The position numbers and the translations under genes are program-made. Below are positions 1-6,994 of a stretch of DNA of 32,511 bases, one piece after another. Numbering within the stretch: position 1 is the first letter of the stretch; each line of letters starts with the position of its first letter. The notes beneath the pieces were generated by a model that worked only from the letters and a program-made list of their open reading frames with translations, was not told the origin of the DNA and ran no database searches. The stretch lies in the NCBI GenBank assembly GCA_021802985.1, contig JAJZQW010000025.1:1-32511 (forward strand), read 5' to 3'. Source of the DNA: Acidobacteriota bacterium (lineage in GTDB: Bacteria > Acidobacteriota > Holophagae > Holophagales > Holophagaceae).

Positions 1-1
1 A

Positions 2-202
2 CTGGCCGCCCGCGTGGCCCTGGGCGCGGCCGAGATGGTGTTGGCCACGGGGCGCCACCCGGCCGCCTTGCGCGACGACGTCACCACCCCCGCCGGCTGC
101 ACGGCCGCAGGGCTGCTGGTTCTGGAGGACGGCCGCATCCGTTCCGTCCTGGCCCGGGGCGTGGAAACAGCCGCCAAGGTGGCCGGGGAACTGGCCTCCT
201 GA
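2..202 (+). CDS. proC: Pyrroline-5-carboxylate reductase, C-terminal end (partial)
   Basis: This is the last 66 codons of a gene that enters from before the window; the frame is open to base 2, so no start is visible. The product reduces 1-pyrroline-5-carboxylate to L-proline with NAD(P)H in the cytoplasm, the last step of proline synthesis. The segment DDVTTPAGCTAAGL matches the P5C reductase signature near the C-terminal dimerisation domain, and the following LEDGRIRSVLARGVETA is typical of the last helices. The stop is TGA at 200-202. A perfect 14-bp palindrome follows at once, and the next gene starts 145 bp downstream. The family assignment rests on this short signature but is fairly safe; the N-terminal Rossmann domain cannot be checked. 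Confidence 0.85.
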   Translation: MAARVALGAAEMVLATGRHPAALRDDVTTPAGCTAAGLLVLEDGRIRSVLARGVETAAKVAGELAS

Positions 203-205
203 AAA

Positions 206-219
206 CGACCCTAGGGTCG
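206..219. other. 14-bp perfect palindrome just after proC
   Basis: CGACCCTAGGGTCG lies four bases after the proC stop. It could form a short hairpin ending the proC transcript or be a protein-binding dyad. No T-run follows, so a simple intrinsic terminator is not supported. Confidence 0.35.
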
Positions 220-261
220 GTGAAGTCGCATGGAATTCAAGGGCTTCCCGTGAATCTCGCG

Positions 262-290
262 TTGGTACGGATACTCGGAACTGCTAAGGT
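262..290 (+). promoter_or_regulatory. Candidate sigma-70 promoter for the aminotransferase gene
   Basis: TTGGTA at 262-267 and TAAGGT at 285-290 are separated by exactly 17 bp, the preferred -35/-10 spacing. A transcript would start near 297, directly before the stem-loop at 302-327 and the ribosome binding site at 338-343. This is pattern matching only. The -10 is a modest match, and alternative promoters in the 145-bp gap are possible. Confidence 0.35.
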
Positions 291-301
291 GGAGGCAGGC
301 T

Positions 302-331
302 TGTCGCCCCTGGATCCGGGGGCGACATTTT
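302..331 (+). terminator. Stem-loop with T-tract between proC and the aminotransferase
   Basis: TGTCGCCCC (302-310) and GGGGCGACA (319-327) form a perfect 9-bp GC-rich stem with an 8-base loop, followed by TTTT at 328-331. This is the form of a rho-independent terminator. Its place is odd: the aminotransferase ribosome binding site AGGAGG (338-343) begins only 7 bases later. It may terminate proC transcripts, act as an attenuator for the aminotransferase, or be a 5'-protecting hairpin if transcription starts near 297. Confidence 0.6.
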
Positions 332-347
332 CATATCAGGAGGTCCC

Positions 348-1661
348 GTGTCCGCCCCCCTGCTCTCCCCTGAGACGCCTGCCTTCGCCGTCCCGGAGGG
401 TAACCTCGTCCCGGTGAGTGATCATCTGGGGCGGTTGACGCCCATCCCGCCCTCGCGGATGTTCCTCATCAACAAGTCGCTGAAGGTGTTCCAGCAGAAG
501 CAGCCGGGTGTGCCCGTCTTCGATGCGAGCCAGGGTGACGGCGGCGCGTCCCTTCCCGGTGTGCCCGAGGCCCTGCTGGACCGCGCCTTCGAGCTGCAGA
601 AGCAGCACGGCACCGCCTACGACATGCCCTTCGGCACCGAGGCCTACCGCAAGGCCGTGGCCGAGAGCTACTGGAAGCTGGATCCCGCCACCGGCTGGGG
701 GCCCGCCAATGTTATCGGCACCCAGGGCGGCCGCGATGCCCTGCAGAAGGCCTACCAGGCCATGCTGGCCCTGGGCCACGGCCGCCAGGGCGATGTGGTC
801 GTCGTCAGCCGCGTGCCCTGGATCAGCTACAACTGGGGTCCCTACGGCGTGGGCGCCAACGTGATGTGGGCACCGGGCCGGGCCGAGGAGGGCTGGGCCT
901 ATTCGGAAGACGGCATCCGCGCCTGCGTGGCCGAGGCCGCCCGGCACGGCCGCAAGGTGGCCGGCCTCGTCATCACCAGCCCCGACAACCCCACGGGCCA
1001 GACGCTCACCCTCGACCGCCAGATCGCGTTGGCGAAGGCCGCCCTGGAGGCCGGCGTGGCCTTCGTGCTCTTCGACTGGATGTACCACTACGTCACCGAC
1101 CAGGAACCGTACGATCTGAACACCCTGCTGCGGGCCTTCGAGCCCGCCCAGCGGGAGCGCCTCATGGTCCTGGACGGCATCACCAAGAGCCTGGGCGGCT
1201 CCAACATCCGCAACTGCCACCTGCTGGCGGCGGAATCCGTGGTGAAGGTGATCGTGGCCCAGGCCTCCCACACCGTGATCCCCTCCTTCTTCAGCCTGGC
1301 CGTGGCCATGGCCGCCTATGAGCAGGGCCTGAAGGCGGCTGCGGCGCCGATCATCGGACCCACCAACGCCAGCCGTGCCTGGCTGCGCGGCTTCCTGAAG
1401 GAGCAGGGCCTCCGGCACATCCTGGGCCAGGGCTACTACGCCTTCCTCCATGTGGGCGACGCGCTGAAGGCCAAGGGCTGGGCCGATTCCGAGCCCCTGG
1501 GCCAGCACCTCGCCGAGGAGGTGGGCGTGGCCGTGGTCCCTGGGGCCTTCTTCAGCCCCTACGGCGCCGAGTGGATCCGCTTCTCCTACGCGACGCCCCC
1601 CGAGCGCACCCAGGGTGCCGCCGAGCGCCTGGTCGCAGCGCTGACCTCACTCCAGAGCTAA
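348..1661 (+). CDS. PLP-dependent class I/II aminotransferase
   Basis: Fold-type I aminotransferase of 437 residues, cytoplasmic. Visible motifs are the SPDNPTG loop with N214 (cofactor O3' contact), D243 in the LFDWMYHY segment (pairs with the PLP ring nitrogen), and K280 in the DGITKSLGGSN segment, the expected Schiff-base lysine. The length is normal for the family. The start is GTG at 348, chosen because a perfect AGGAGG lies at 338-343, four bases upstream. The substrate cannot be told from sequence: FDWMYHY and the segment around K280 do not point to one well-known subgroup. It follows proC and precedes a ligase-peptidase fusion gene in the same direction, which suggests amino-acid or peptide metabolism, but a palindromic repeat separates it from the latter, so a shared transcript is uncertain. 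Confidence 0.88.
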   Translation: MSAPLLSPETPAFAVPEGNLVPVSDHLGRLTPIPPSRMFLINKSLKVFQQKQPGVPVFDASQGDGGASLPGVPEALLDRAFELQKQHGTAYDMPFGTEAYRKAVAESYWKLDPATGWGPANVIGTQGGRDALQKAYQAMLALGHGRQGDVVVVSRVPWISYNWGPYGVGANVMWAPGRAEEGWAYSEDGIRACVAEAARHGRKVAGLVITSPDNPTGQTLTLDRQIALAKAALEAGVAFVLFDWMYHYVTDQEPYDLNTLLRAFEPAQRERLMVLDGITKSLGGSNIRNCHLLAAESVVKVIVAQASHTVIPSFFSLAVAMAAYEQGLKAAAAPIIGPTNASRAWLRGFLKEQGLRHILGQGYYAFLHVGDALKAKGWADSEPLGQHLAEEVGVAVVPGAFFSPYGAEWIRFSYATPPERTQGAAERLVAALTSLQS

Positions 1662-1675
1662 AAAGGGAAACATTC

Positions 1676-1752
1676 ACCGCCAAGACGCCAAGGCGCCAAG
1701 AACTGCAAGAAAGTTCCTTTGGTTTTTCTTGGCGCCTTGGCGTCTTGGCGGT
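1676..1752. repeat. Perfect 27-bp inverted repeat (GCCAAGRC family)
   Basis: The left arm (1676-1702) and right arm (1726-1752) are exact reverse complements, with a 23-bp AT-richer loop. Each arm is ACC plus three 8-base units: GCCAAGAC, GCCAAGGC, GCCAAGAA. It fills most of the 128 bp between the aminotransferase stop (1661) and the next start (1790). A related but expanded copy lies at 16995-17199, so this is a dispersed repeat family, probably REP/MITE-like. As RNA it would form a very stable hairpin. The next gene's reading frame happens to stay open through it, which makes an automatic start call too far upstream likely. Confidence 0.9.
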
Positions 1753-1789
1753 AATCAATCGCAGTTCCCATGATGATTCCGGAGTCCCC

Positions 1790-4600
1790 GTGTTCGACCT
1801 GAACGCCTTTGTCGAGAAGTTCACCCTGGCGCGCCAGACGGCGGTTGAGACGCGTCCCTCGGGCGGGCTCTGCGGGTTGGAGCTGGAATGGAACCTGATG
1901 GACCCCCAGTTCCGCCCCCTGCTCACCGTGGGCACGGGGCCCGACCACATGTCCTTCGTGGACCACCTGCGTTCCAAGGTGCTGGCGCCCTGGACGGAGC
2001 CCTATCACCAGCTCGAGGTCTTCCACTGGATGATTGAGTGGGTGACCCTGCCCTACCACACCCCCAAAGGTGCGGTCTACGAGGGCCGCCTGCTGGAGGC
2101 CGCCCTGATCAACGCCCTGGCCAAGGCCGGGCGGGCCTTCGGCGAGCCCCTGTACTACTGGCACGGCAACCTGCTCGTGCTGCCGGAGATCGGACCGGAC
2201 TGTGTGCCCGAGTCCTGGCACCTGGCCAAACGCCGCTACCTTCAGCGCTGCGTCGAACTGTACGGCACCGAGCTGGCAACGGCGGGAACGCACTCCAACC
2301 TCAGCCTCCCCGAGCCCATGCTGGCCTGGGACTTCATGCACCTGCCCGCTGCGGAACGCGGCGACCGCCACCTGGACGACTACAAGAACCAGGTCTACAT
2401 CACGGGCACGCGGCTCATGCGGGCCTTCGCCGCCCTCTTCATCGCCACCAGCGCCAGCACGCCCATGCAGGCCGGGGAGGAGGACGGGAAGCCCGTCGTC
2501 CGGCTCACGCCCTACGAATCGGTGCGGAACCTCACCTTCCCGAACCCGCCGGCCCTCGACGTGCCCGACCTCAACCGCAGCCACCCGGACTATCTCCGGC
2601 TGTCCTACGACCTGGTGCGCCGGGGCGTGCGCTTCGGCAACAACAACTGGATTCCCGTGCGCGCCCGCTCCCAGGCGGAGCCGGTGGAGCGCCTCATCCA
2701 GGTCACCAGCGACCAGCTCCACGACATCTACGCGCGGGGCCTCTTCGCCGCGGGTCAGCAGCCCAACGTCGAGGACATGGCCGCCCAGATCGAGCGGCAG
2801 AACCTCTTCGCCCGCATCGACCTGCCCATGGCCCGCGTCGAGGTCCGCACGGACGATCCCGGCCACGAGCTGGCCCTGGACGTGGCCAACCTCACGCTTA
2901 AGCACCTCCTGCTCCTGCGGTTCTACGGCGACCCGGACTTCGCCCGCGGCTTCCGCTACGACGCGGAGGACATCACCCGTGCCCGGCGGAACGAGAACCT
3001 GGCCGCGCGGGAGGGACTGCGCGCCGTCATCGAGGATCCCCTCACCGCCAAGCCCGTCGCCATGCGCGCCTTCCTGGCCTGGACCCTGGATCAGCTCCGG
3101 CCCCTGGCCGAGGCCCTGGACTTCTGGGAGGACCTGGCGCCCCTGCGAGAGATGGCCGCGGGCGCGCCCAGCACCGCCGAGCGGATGCGCAATCGCCTGC
3201 GGGCCGAGCTGAAGGGCTCCGACATCGTGCCGCCTGAGCTGCTGGTCCGTCTGGTGGAAGACCGGCAGACCCAGGTGGCCGCCGAAGTGGAGGCCATCAC
3301 AGCCCGGGCCGCCTCGCTCGGTGCCGAAGAAGCCAAGCTGCAGGCCTTCCTGGGACGGGCCCGGGACGAGGTCCACACGGATCCCCGCGCGCCCATCCAC
3401 TTCCAGCCCCGGCCCGAGGCCCTGGTGGAAACGGAGTATCCCGACAAGACCACCGAGATCCTGGCCCTCTCCCAGCGGCTGATCCGCATCCCCAGCGTTA
3501 CCGCCTGTCCCGAGGAGCGCGTCACCGAGGTCCACCGGGCGGGCGCCTTCATCCACGACTACCTGCGTGACCATGGCGTGCCCGTGCGCACCTTCGACGG
3601 TGCCACCTTCCCCGCCCTGCTCGCCCACTTCCCCGACCAGGAGCAAGCCCCCGCCATGCTCTGCGGCCACTTCGATGTGGTGGCCCCCGAGCCCGACGAC
3701 GGCCAGTTCGAGCCCAAGGTGGAAGGCGATTACCTCTGGGGCCGCGGTGCCGCCGATATGAAGACCGTGGTGGCTACCTACCTGGTGTGGATGAAGGACA
3801 CCCTGAAGCGGGGCGCGCCCTACCCGCCCGTGAACCTGCTGCTGGTGGGCAACGAGGAGAATGGCGAGCTGGAGCCCATGGGCACGCCCCATGTGCTGAA
3901 GGTAATGAAGGACGAATGGAACTACGCGCCCTCCTTCTTCGTGGCGGGCGAACGCACCGGCGAGAAGGGCACCGAACTGTGGGGCGAGGTCTGCACCCAA
4001 AACCGCGGTGTGCTGCGCTTCGAGTTGGTGGCCCACGGCACCCGTGGCCACAGCGGCCTGGCGGGCGGCAGCGACCTCACCGAGCGGTTGCTCAGCGCCC
4101 GGGAATCTCTGCGTGAGCTGTTCGCCAGGCACCTCACCCTGAAGGCGGCGGATGGCTGGCAGTCCTTGGCCCGTTTCGCCTACATCCAGGTCGGCACGCC
4201 CGGCATCTACAACATCACGCCGGATCGCGGGGCCCTGGGCGTGGAGGTCCGCCCCATTCCCCAGGATGATGTGTCGAGCCTGCGCGCCGAGATCGAGGCC
4301 TTGGCCGGGGAGCTGCAGCTGGAATGCCTGCCCTCCGCCTGGGAACCCGGCGTGGCCTGCGATCCCGAGAACCCGTACCTCAAGGCCCTGCTCTCGGGCA
4401 TCGAGGCCGCGGGTGGCGATGTGCGAATCGGCCGCAAGGGAGCCGGCACCTCTGCCCGCTTCGCCCCCGGCGGCCAGGCCGTGGTCTGGGGCCAGACCGG
4501 CATCGGCCCCCACGCCGCCGGCGAACGCCACTACATTCCCAGCGTCGAACCCTACTACAAGGCCCTGGAAGCGTTCGCAGCCAAACTTCGCGAATCCTAG
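1790..4600 (+). CDS. GCS2-like carboxylate-amine ligase fused to M20 metallopeptidase
   Basis: A 936-residue two-domain protein. Residues ~1-450 resemble the GCS2 (glutamate-cysteine ligase/YbdK) family: GLELEWN near the N-terminus, AGTHSNLSLPEP, ARVEVRTDD, and an RNENLAAREG segment like the family's late E-N-R-A motif. Residues ~555-936 are an M20 zinc hydrolase (ArgE/DapE/carboxypeptidase G2 type): H627 and D629 in GHFDVV, D656 in GRGAADMK, the E689-E690 pair in GNEENGE (base and metal ligand), and H908 in GIGPHAAGE, so the full metal site is present. No signal peptide is seen, so it is probably cytoplasmic. The start is GTG 1790 with GGAG at 1781-1784. The frame is open back to 1571, but that stretch overlaps the aminotransferase gene and the repeat. 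A ligase and a hydrolase in one chain suggest making and cleaving an amide bond; the substrate is unknown. Confidence 0.85.
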   Translation: MFDLNAFVEKFTLARQTAVETRPSGGLCGLELEWNLMDPQFRPLLTVGTGPDHMSFVDHLRSKVLAPWTEPYHQLEVFHWMIEWVTLPYHTPKGAVYEGRLLEAALINALAKAGRAFGEPLYYWHGNLLVLPEIGPDCVPESWHLAKRRYLQRCVELYGTELATAGTHSNLSLPEPMLAWDFMHLPAAERGDRHLDDYKNQVYITGTRLMRAFAALFIATSASTPMQAGEEDGKPVVRLTPYESVRNLTFPNPPALDVPDLNRSHPDYLRLSYDLVRRGVRFGNNNWIPVRARSQAEPVERLIQVTSDQLHDIYARGLFAAGQQPNVEDMAAQIERQNLFARIDLPMARVEVRTDDPGHELALDVANLTLKHLLLLRFYGDPDFARGFRYDAEDITRARRNENLAAREGLRAVIEDPLTAKPVAMRAFLAWTLDQLRPLAEALDFWEDLAPLREMAAGAPSTAERMRNRLRAELKGSDIVPPELLVRLVEDRQTQVAAEVEAITARAASLGAEEAKLQAFLGRARDEVHTDPRAPIHFQPRPEALVETEYPDKTTEILALSQRLIRIPSVTACPEERVTEVHRAGAFIHDYLRDHGVPVRTFDGATFPALLAHFPDQEQAPAMLCGHFDVVAPEPDDGQFEPKVEGDYLWGRGAADMKTVVATYLVWMKDTLKRGAPYPPVNLLLVGNEENGELEPMGTPHVLKVMKDEWNYAPSFFVAGERTGEKGTELWGEVCTQNRGVLRFELVAHGTRGHSGLAGGSDLTERLLSARESLRELFARHLTLKAADGWQSLARFAYIQVGTPGIYNITPDRGALGVEVRPIPQDDVSSLRAEIEALAGELQLECLPSAWEPGVACDPENPYLKALLSGIEAAGGDVRIGRKGAGTSARFAPGGQAVVWGQTGIGPHAAGERHYIPSVEPYYKALEAFAAKLRES

Positions 4601-4642
4601 AATTGAACGGCCCGCCGCGAGCCCAACTCAACCAGAGGGACG

Positions 4643-5571
4643 TTACTGTCGGCGGCGCTCCCGAAGCCATCCACCGATGCTTCGGATGAACATGCCTAAA
4701 ACCCCGCAGAGGACCATCGCTTCGCCTAGTCGGTGATGCCATCCGCCCATTTGGGCGAACAGCAACAAGGATCCACCCACCACAAGCGCACCAAAAGCAA
4801 CAGAACTGGCCAGCCGTTGATCGCCTTCGGCATCGCTTCCGGATGCTGCTTGCCATAGACATCCACCCGTACACCGGCCGAATAGTCCATGGTGAGCACC
4901 CTGCCGCTCGAAGCCTCTGAAACGACATCGGGAATCCAGAAGTCAGGAACATCCGCCAGCGCCGCCCGGAAAAGGATGATGGAGTGCGCCTCATGCCTGA
5001 AATCAGTTTCCCGATTCAGGCTTTTGGCGAATTCCTGAACGACCACCGGGAGGTCGAGGGCCCGCAGTTTCGGGAAGAGCCCTTCTCCAAGCGCGACAAG
5101 GTAGGCCAGCGCTGCAATGTCCTTCGAGATGATTCGTTGCAGGCCAGGGCGTTGTACTTTGACGGCCACATGACGCCCGTCCTTCAGGGTCGCGTCGTGC
5201 ACCTGCGCGATGGTCGCGGCGGCCAGTGGCGTCTCACTGAAGGCCGAAAACACTGTTTTCAACGGGGCACCCAGCTCCCCTTCCACCATGGCGCGCACCG
5301 AATTGATGCCAAGGGCCGGCAACTGGTCGTGCAACAACGCCAGTTCATCAATGTAGGCGTCCGGTAACAGGTCCCGCCGCAACGCCAGCACTTGTCCAAA
5401 CTTGATGAAGGTCAGGCCCAGTTCCTCGATCGCCCCCCGCACCTCTTTCGGAGACGGCCAATGATCCTTGCCACGCAGAATGCCCGGGAATTGGTGCCGG
5501 ACGAGCACACGGAGGATCTGCATGAGCCGGGGTGACGTGCGCAGCAGGCTTTCTTTCCTTGAACCGATCAT
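4643..5571 (-). pseudogene. UbiB/ABC1-family atypical kinase, internally deleted and frameshifted
   Basis: The first ~255 codons encode the N-terminal half of an ABC1/UbiB protein: FIKFGQ (the KxGQ motif) near residue 56, the Ala-rich loop LAAATIAQVH, an invariant-type lysine in VAVKVQRPG, and an ExD segment in NRETDFRHEA. Homology stops near HPEAMPKAIN. The same frame runs into unrelated sequence and ends at 4726. A second frame, starting around 4815 and ending at TAA 4643-4645, encodes EGDQRLASSVAFGALVVGGS and a second hydrophobic stretch, the two-helix membrane tail of UbiB proteins. The catalytic loop (HADPHPGN) and metal-binding DFG are missing, so about 200 or more codons were lost with a frame change. 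Family members are about 550 residues. ATG 5571 overlaps the preceding TGA (TGATG). A kinase function is very unlikely. Confidence 0.8.
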
Positions 5572-5741
5572 CACAGCCTCGTCCTTCGCAACCGCAAGGC
5601 GTTGCCGACGACAGAGACGGAACTCAGGCTCATGGCAGCACCCACCATGAGCAGGCTGAGGAGCAAGCCGAAGAACGGGTAGAACACGCCCGCAGCAAGG
5701 GAATACATTGCCGCGGGCGTGGTAAGACCCAGTTCACTCAT
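5571..5741 (-). pseudogene. CopA-type P1B-ATPase C-terminal remnant (56-residue ORF)
   Basis: The ORF encodes a short start ([13 protein letters not shown]) and then the end of a copper-type P-type ATPase: [12 protein letters not shown], a second hydrophobic segment, and [18 protein letters not shown]. That is the last membrane helix with its M-x-S-S metal-site signature and the C-terminal basic end. All catalytic parts (CPC, DKTGT, ATP-binding domains) are absent. Its ATG (5741) overlaps the stop of the copper-binding protein gene as ATGA, and its TGA overlaps the ubiB-like start. It therefore sits in a translationally coupled chain and may still be made as a two-helix membrane peptide. The simplest reading is a deletion that joined the end of copA to this start. 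Confidence 0.65.
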
Positions 5742-6064
5742 GCCATTTTTCGGCAAGCCTCGGCACAAAGACGGCAAGCCTCGGCGCAGCTCTTGCAGTG
5801 ATCATGGCCCGATGCGAGGCATTCTTTTGCGCACCAATCGCAGGTGTCCGCACACAGTTTGCAGATCTGCTTGAGGAAGTGGCTATCGGCAGTGACCGCA
5901 TCGGCGCATAGCCGACAGATCGCAGCGCACTCGACACAGCAGGCAGGACATGCACTTTTGCTCTCCTTGCCGACCATATGCTTGGCACAGCTGTCGCATT
6001 CCGTCGCGCACTTGAGGCAGGCGGCGATGCAGGCTTTCGCGCGCTCGCTGAGGTGGTTGCTCAT
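5738..6064 (-). CDS. Four-helix-bundle copper-binding protein (DUF326/Csp-like)
   Basis: A 108-residue protein with 21 cysteines, mostly in CxxxC and CxxC spacings along predicted helices ([43 protein letters not shown]). This is the pattern of Csp-type copper-storage proteins, which line the inside of a helix bundle with thiolates that bind many Cu(I) ions. There is no signal peptide, so a cytosolic Csp3-like form is likely. The start is ATG 6064, with GGAG seven bases upstream. The frame is open further back to 6268, but that part has no family resemblance. The stop overlaps the start of the CopA remnant (ATGA). Neighbours are a Met-rich exported protein and decayed metal-transport genes, consistent with copper handling. 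Codons here are less GC-biased than in flanking operons, which suggests acquisition. Confidence 0.88.
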   Translation of the reverse strand: MSNHLSERAKACIAACLKCATECDSCAKHMVGKESKSACPACCVECAAICRLCADAVTADSHFLKQICKLCADTCDWCAKECLASGHDHCKSCAEACRLCAEACRKMA

Positions 6065-6371
6065 GATGAATCTCCATCGGTGTAGGTGGGGCATAGTTGG
6101 CCAGCCCCTGATGCCTTCGTTCTCCCCCAACGGACAATTCCGATGCCGGATAACGTGAAAGTGAAATCGTCGTTCGAAATCGCCCGAACCTCTCCATTGC
6201 CAAGGTGCCGACCCAAACCCGCAGGTAGCGTCGGAATCCCAGGGCTCATGCACCTTCAGAAGATGCATGAAAAAGCAGCAGAGAAGCTTGACTTGGGTTC
6301 AGCGGGCGTGAGTTCGCGCTCATGATGGACGTCGGCCTAACGCCATGTCGCAGTCATGCGCTCACTAATCG
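6065..6371 (-). promoter_or_regulatory. Intergenic leader of the copper-binding protein, with a 25-bp dyad
   Basis: This 307-base gap has no convincing gene. Its main feature is a near-perfect dyad at 6246-6270: TCATGCACCTTC, one central base, then GAAGATGCATGA, with a single mismatch between 12-base arms. It lies about 180 bases upstream of the copper-binding protein start and about 100 bases after the Met-rich gene ends. No T-run follows on the coding strand, so an operator is more likely than a terminator. No clear CueR- or CopY-type box was recognised. Confidence 0.45.
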
Positions 6372-6809
6372 CTATTTTTGGGGCTTGGCCATTTCTTCCG
6401 ATTTCTTATCCATGCCCTTCATCATCGGATGATGCAGCTTTGACCTCATGCCCATCTGCATCTGCTTCATCATTTCCATTTGCATTTGTGTCATTCGTGC
6501 ATCCATGGCCGTTCGCTGTTGCACCATTTTGGTGATGATTTCGGCCATCAGGTCCACCTTGGATTCCTTGGAGGCACTGTTCATCCTGGCAACCTGGGCG
6601 GTGAGTTCCGCGTCCTGGATCTTCATCTCGGCCATCATCCCCTGACAACGATCCACCATCATCTGGGCGTGGTCCATCTTCTTGCCTGCCAGCGTCATCT
6701 TCTTCGCAGGCTCAGCCGATTGCGCCAGAGCTGGTGACCAGACGGCCAAGGTCATTGCCAGTGCGAGGCCGGTGCGGATTGCGAGAGTTCCCGTGGGTCG
6801 AATGTTCAT
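6372..6809 (-). CDS. Exported Met-rich protein of unknown function
   Basis: A 145-residue protein with a clear Sec signal peptide: MNIRP start, hydrophobic core LALAMTLAVWSPALA, and likely cleavage after ALA around residue 29. The mature part is helical, charged and very rich in methionine and lysine, especially QMQMEMMKQMQMGMRSKLHH near the C-terminus, followed by HPMMKGMDKK. Met/His clusters of this kind bind Cu(I) or Ag(I) in periplasmic proteins, so a metal-binding or metal-stress role is plausible given the copper-binding protein downstream. No named family was recognised; its size and helical nature recall Spy/CnrR-type periplasmic proteins, but that is only a resemblance. A ribosome binding site, AAAGGA, lies just upstream of ATG 6809. 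Confidence 0.7.
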   Translation of the reverse strand: MNIRPTGTLAIRTGLALAMTLAVWSPALAQSAEPAKKMTLAGKKMDHAQMMVDRCQGMMAEMKIQDAELTAQVARMNSASKESKVDLMAEIITKMVQQRTAMDARMTQMQMEMMKQMQMGMRSKLHHPMMKGMDKKSEEMAKPQK

Positions 6810-6915
6810 GTTCTATCCTTTGGTTTTGGTGGTTGTTTGATGCTGATGGCCGCCTGACTGGGCGGATGCACCAGGTGTTCGCCGACAGATTCGGTGAGGC
6901 CCAGCCATCTAGGCA

Positions 6916-6975
6916 TCACCGCTGGAATGCCCTGCCCTTGCCCCACCTCGACCAGATGGGTTCAAACTTGTGCAT
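6916..6975 (-). CDS. Possible 19-residue leader peptide or gene stump
   Basis: ATG 6975 is preceded by a strong AGGAGG-type site (bases 6982-6989 on the minus strand reading). It opens a 19-codon frame, MHKFEPIWSRWGKGRAFQR, closed by TGA at 6916-6918. It lies in the leader of the Met-rich protein gene, downstream of an AT-rich promoter-like block. It could be a regulatory leader peptide or the stump of a deleted gene. Only the ribosome binding site supports it; no homology is recognised. Confidence 0.2.
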   Translation of the reverse strand: MHKFEPIWSRWGKGRAFQR

Positions 6976-6994
6976 TGAATCCCTCCTACCTTTG

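Noticed and set aside
1571..1789. Upstream extension of the ligase-peptidase gene
   Set aside because: It overlaps the end of the aminotransferase gene and translates the palindromic repeat; GTG 1790 has its own GGAG site and starts near the conserved domain.
1658..4531. Very long open frame antisense to the ligase-peptidase gene
   Set aside because: It mirrors a gene with clear domains, its translation is low-complexity Gly/His/Gln-rich without motifs, and long antisense frames are expected in very GC-rich DNA.
6065..6268. N-terminal extension of the copper-binding protein
   Set aside because: The added residues show no family resemblance, and ATG 6064 has a good ribosome binding site.
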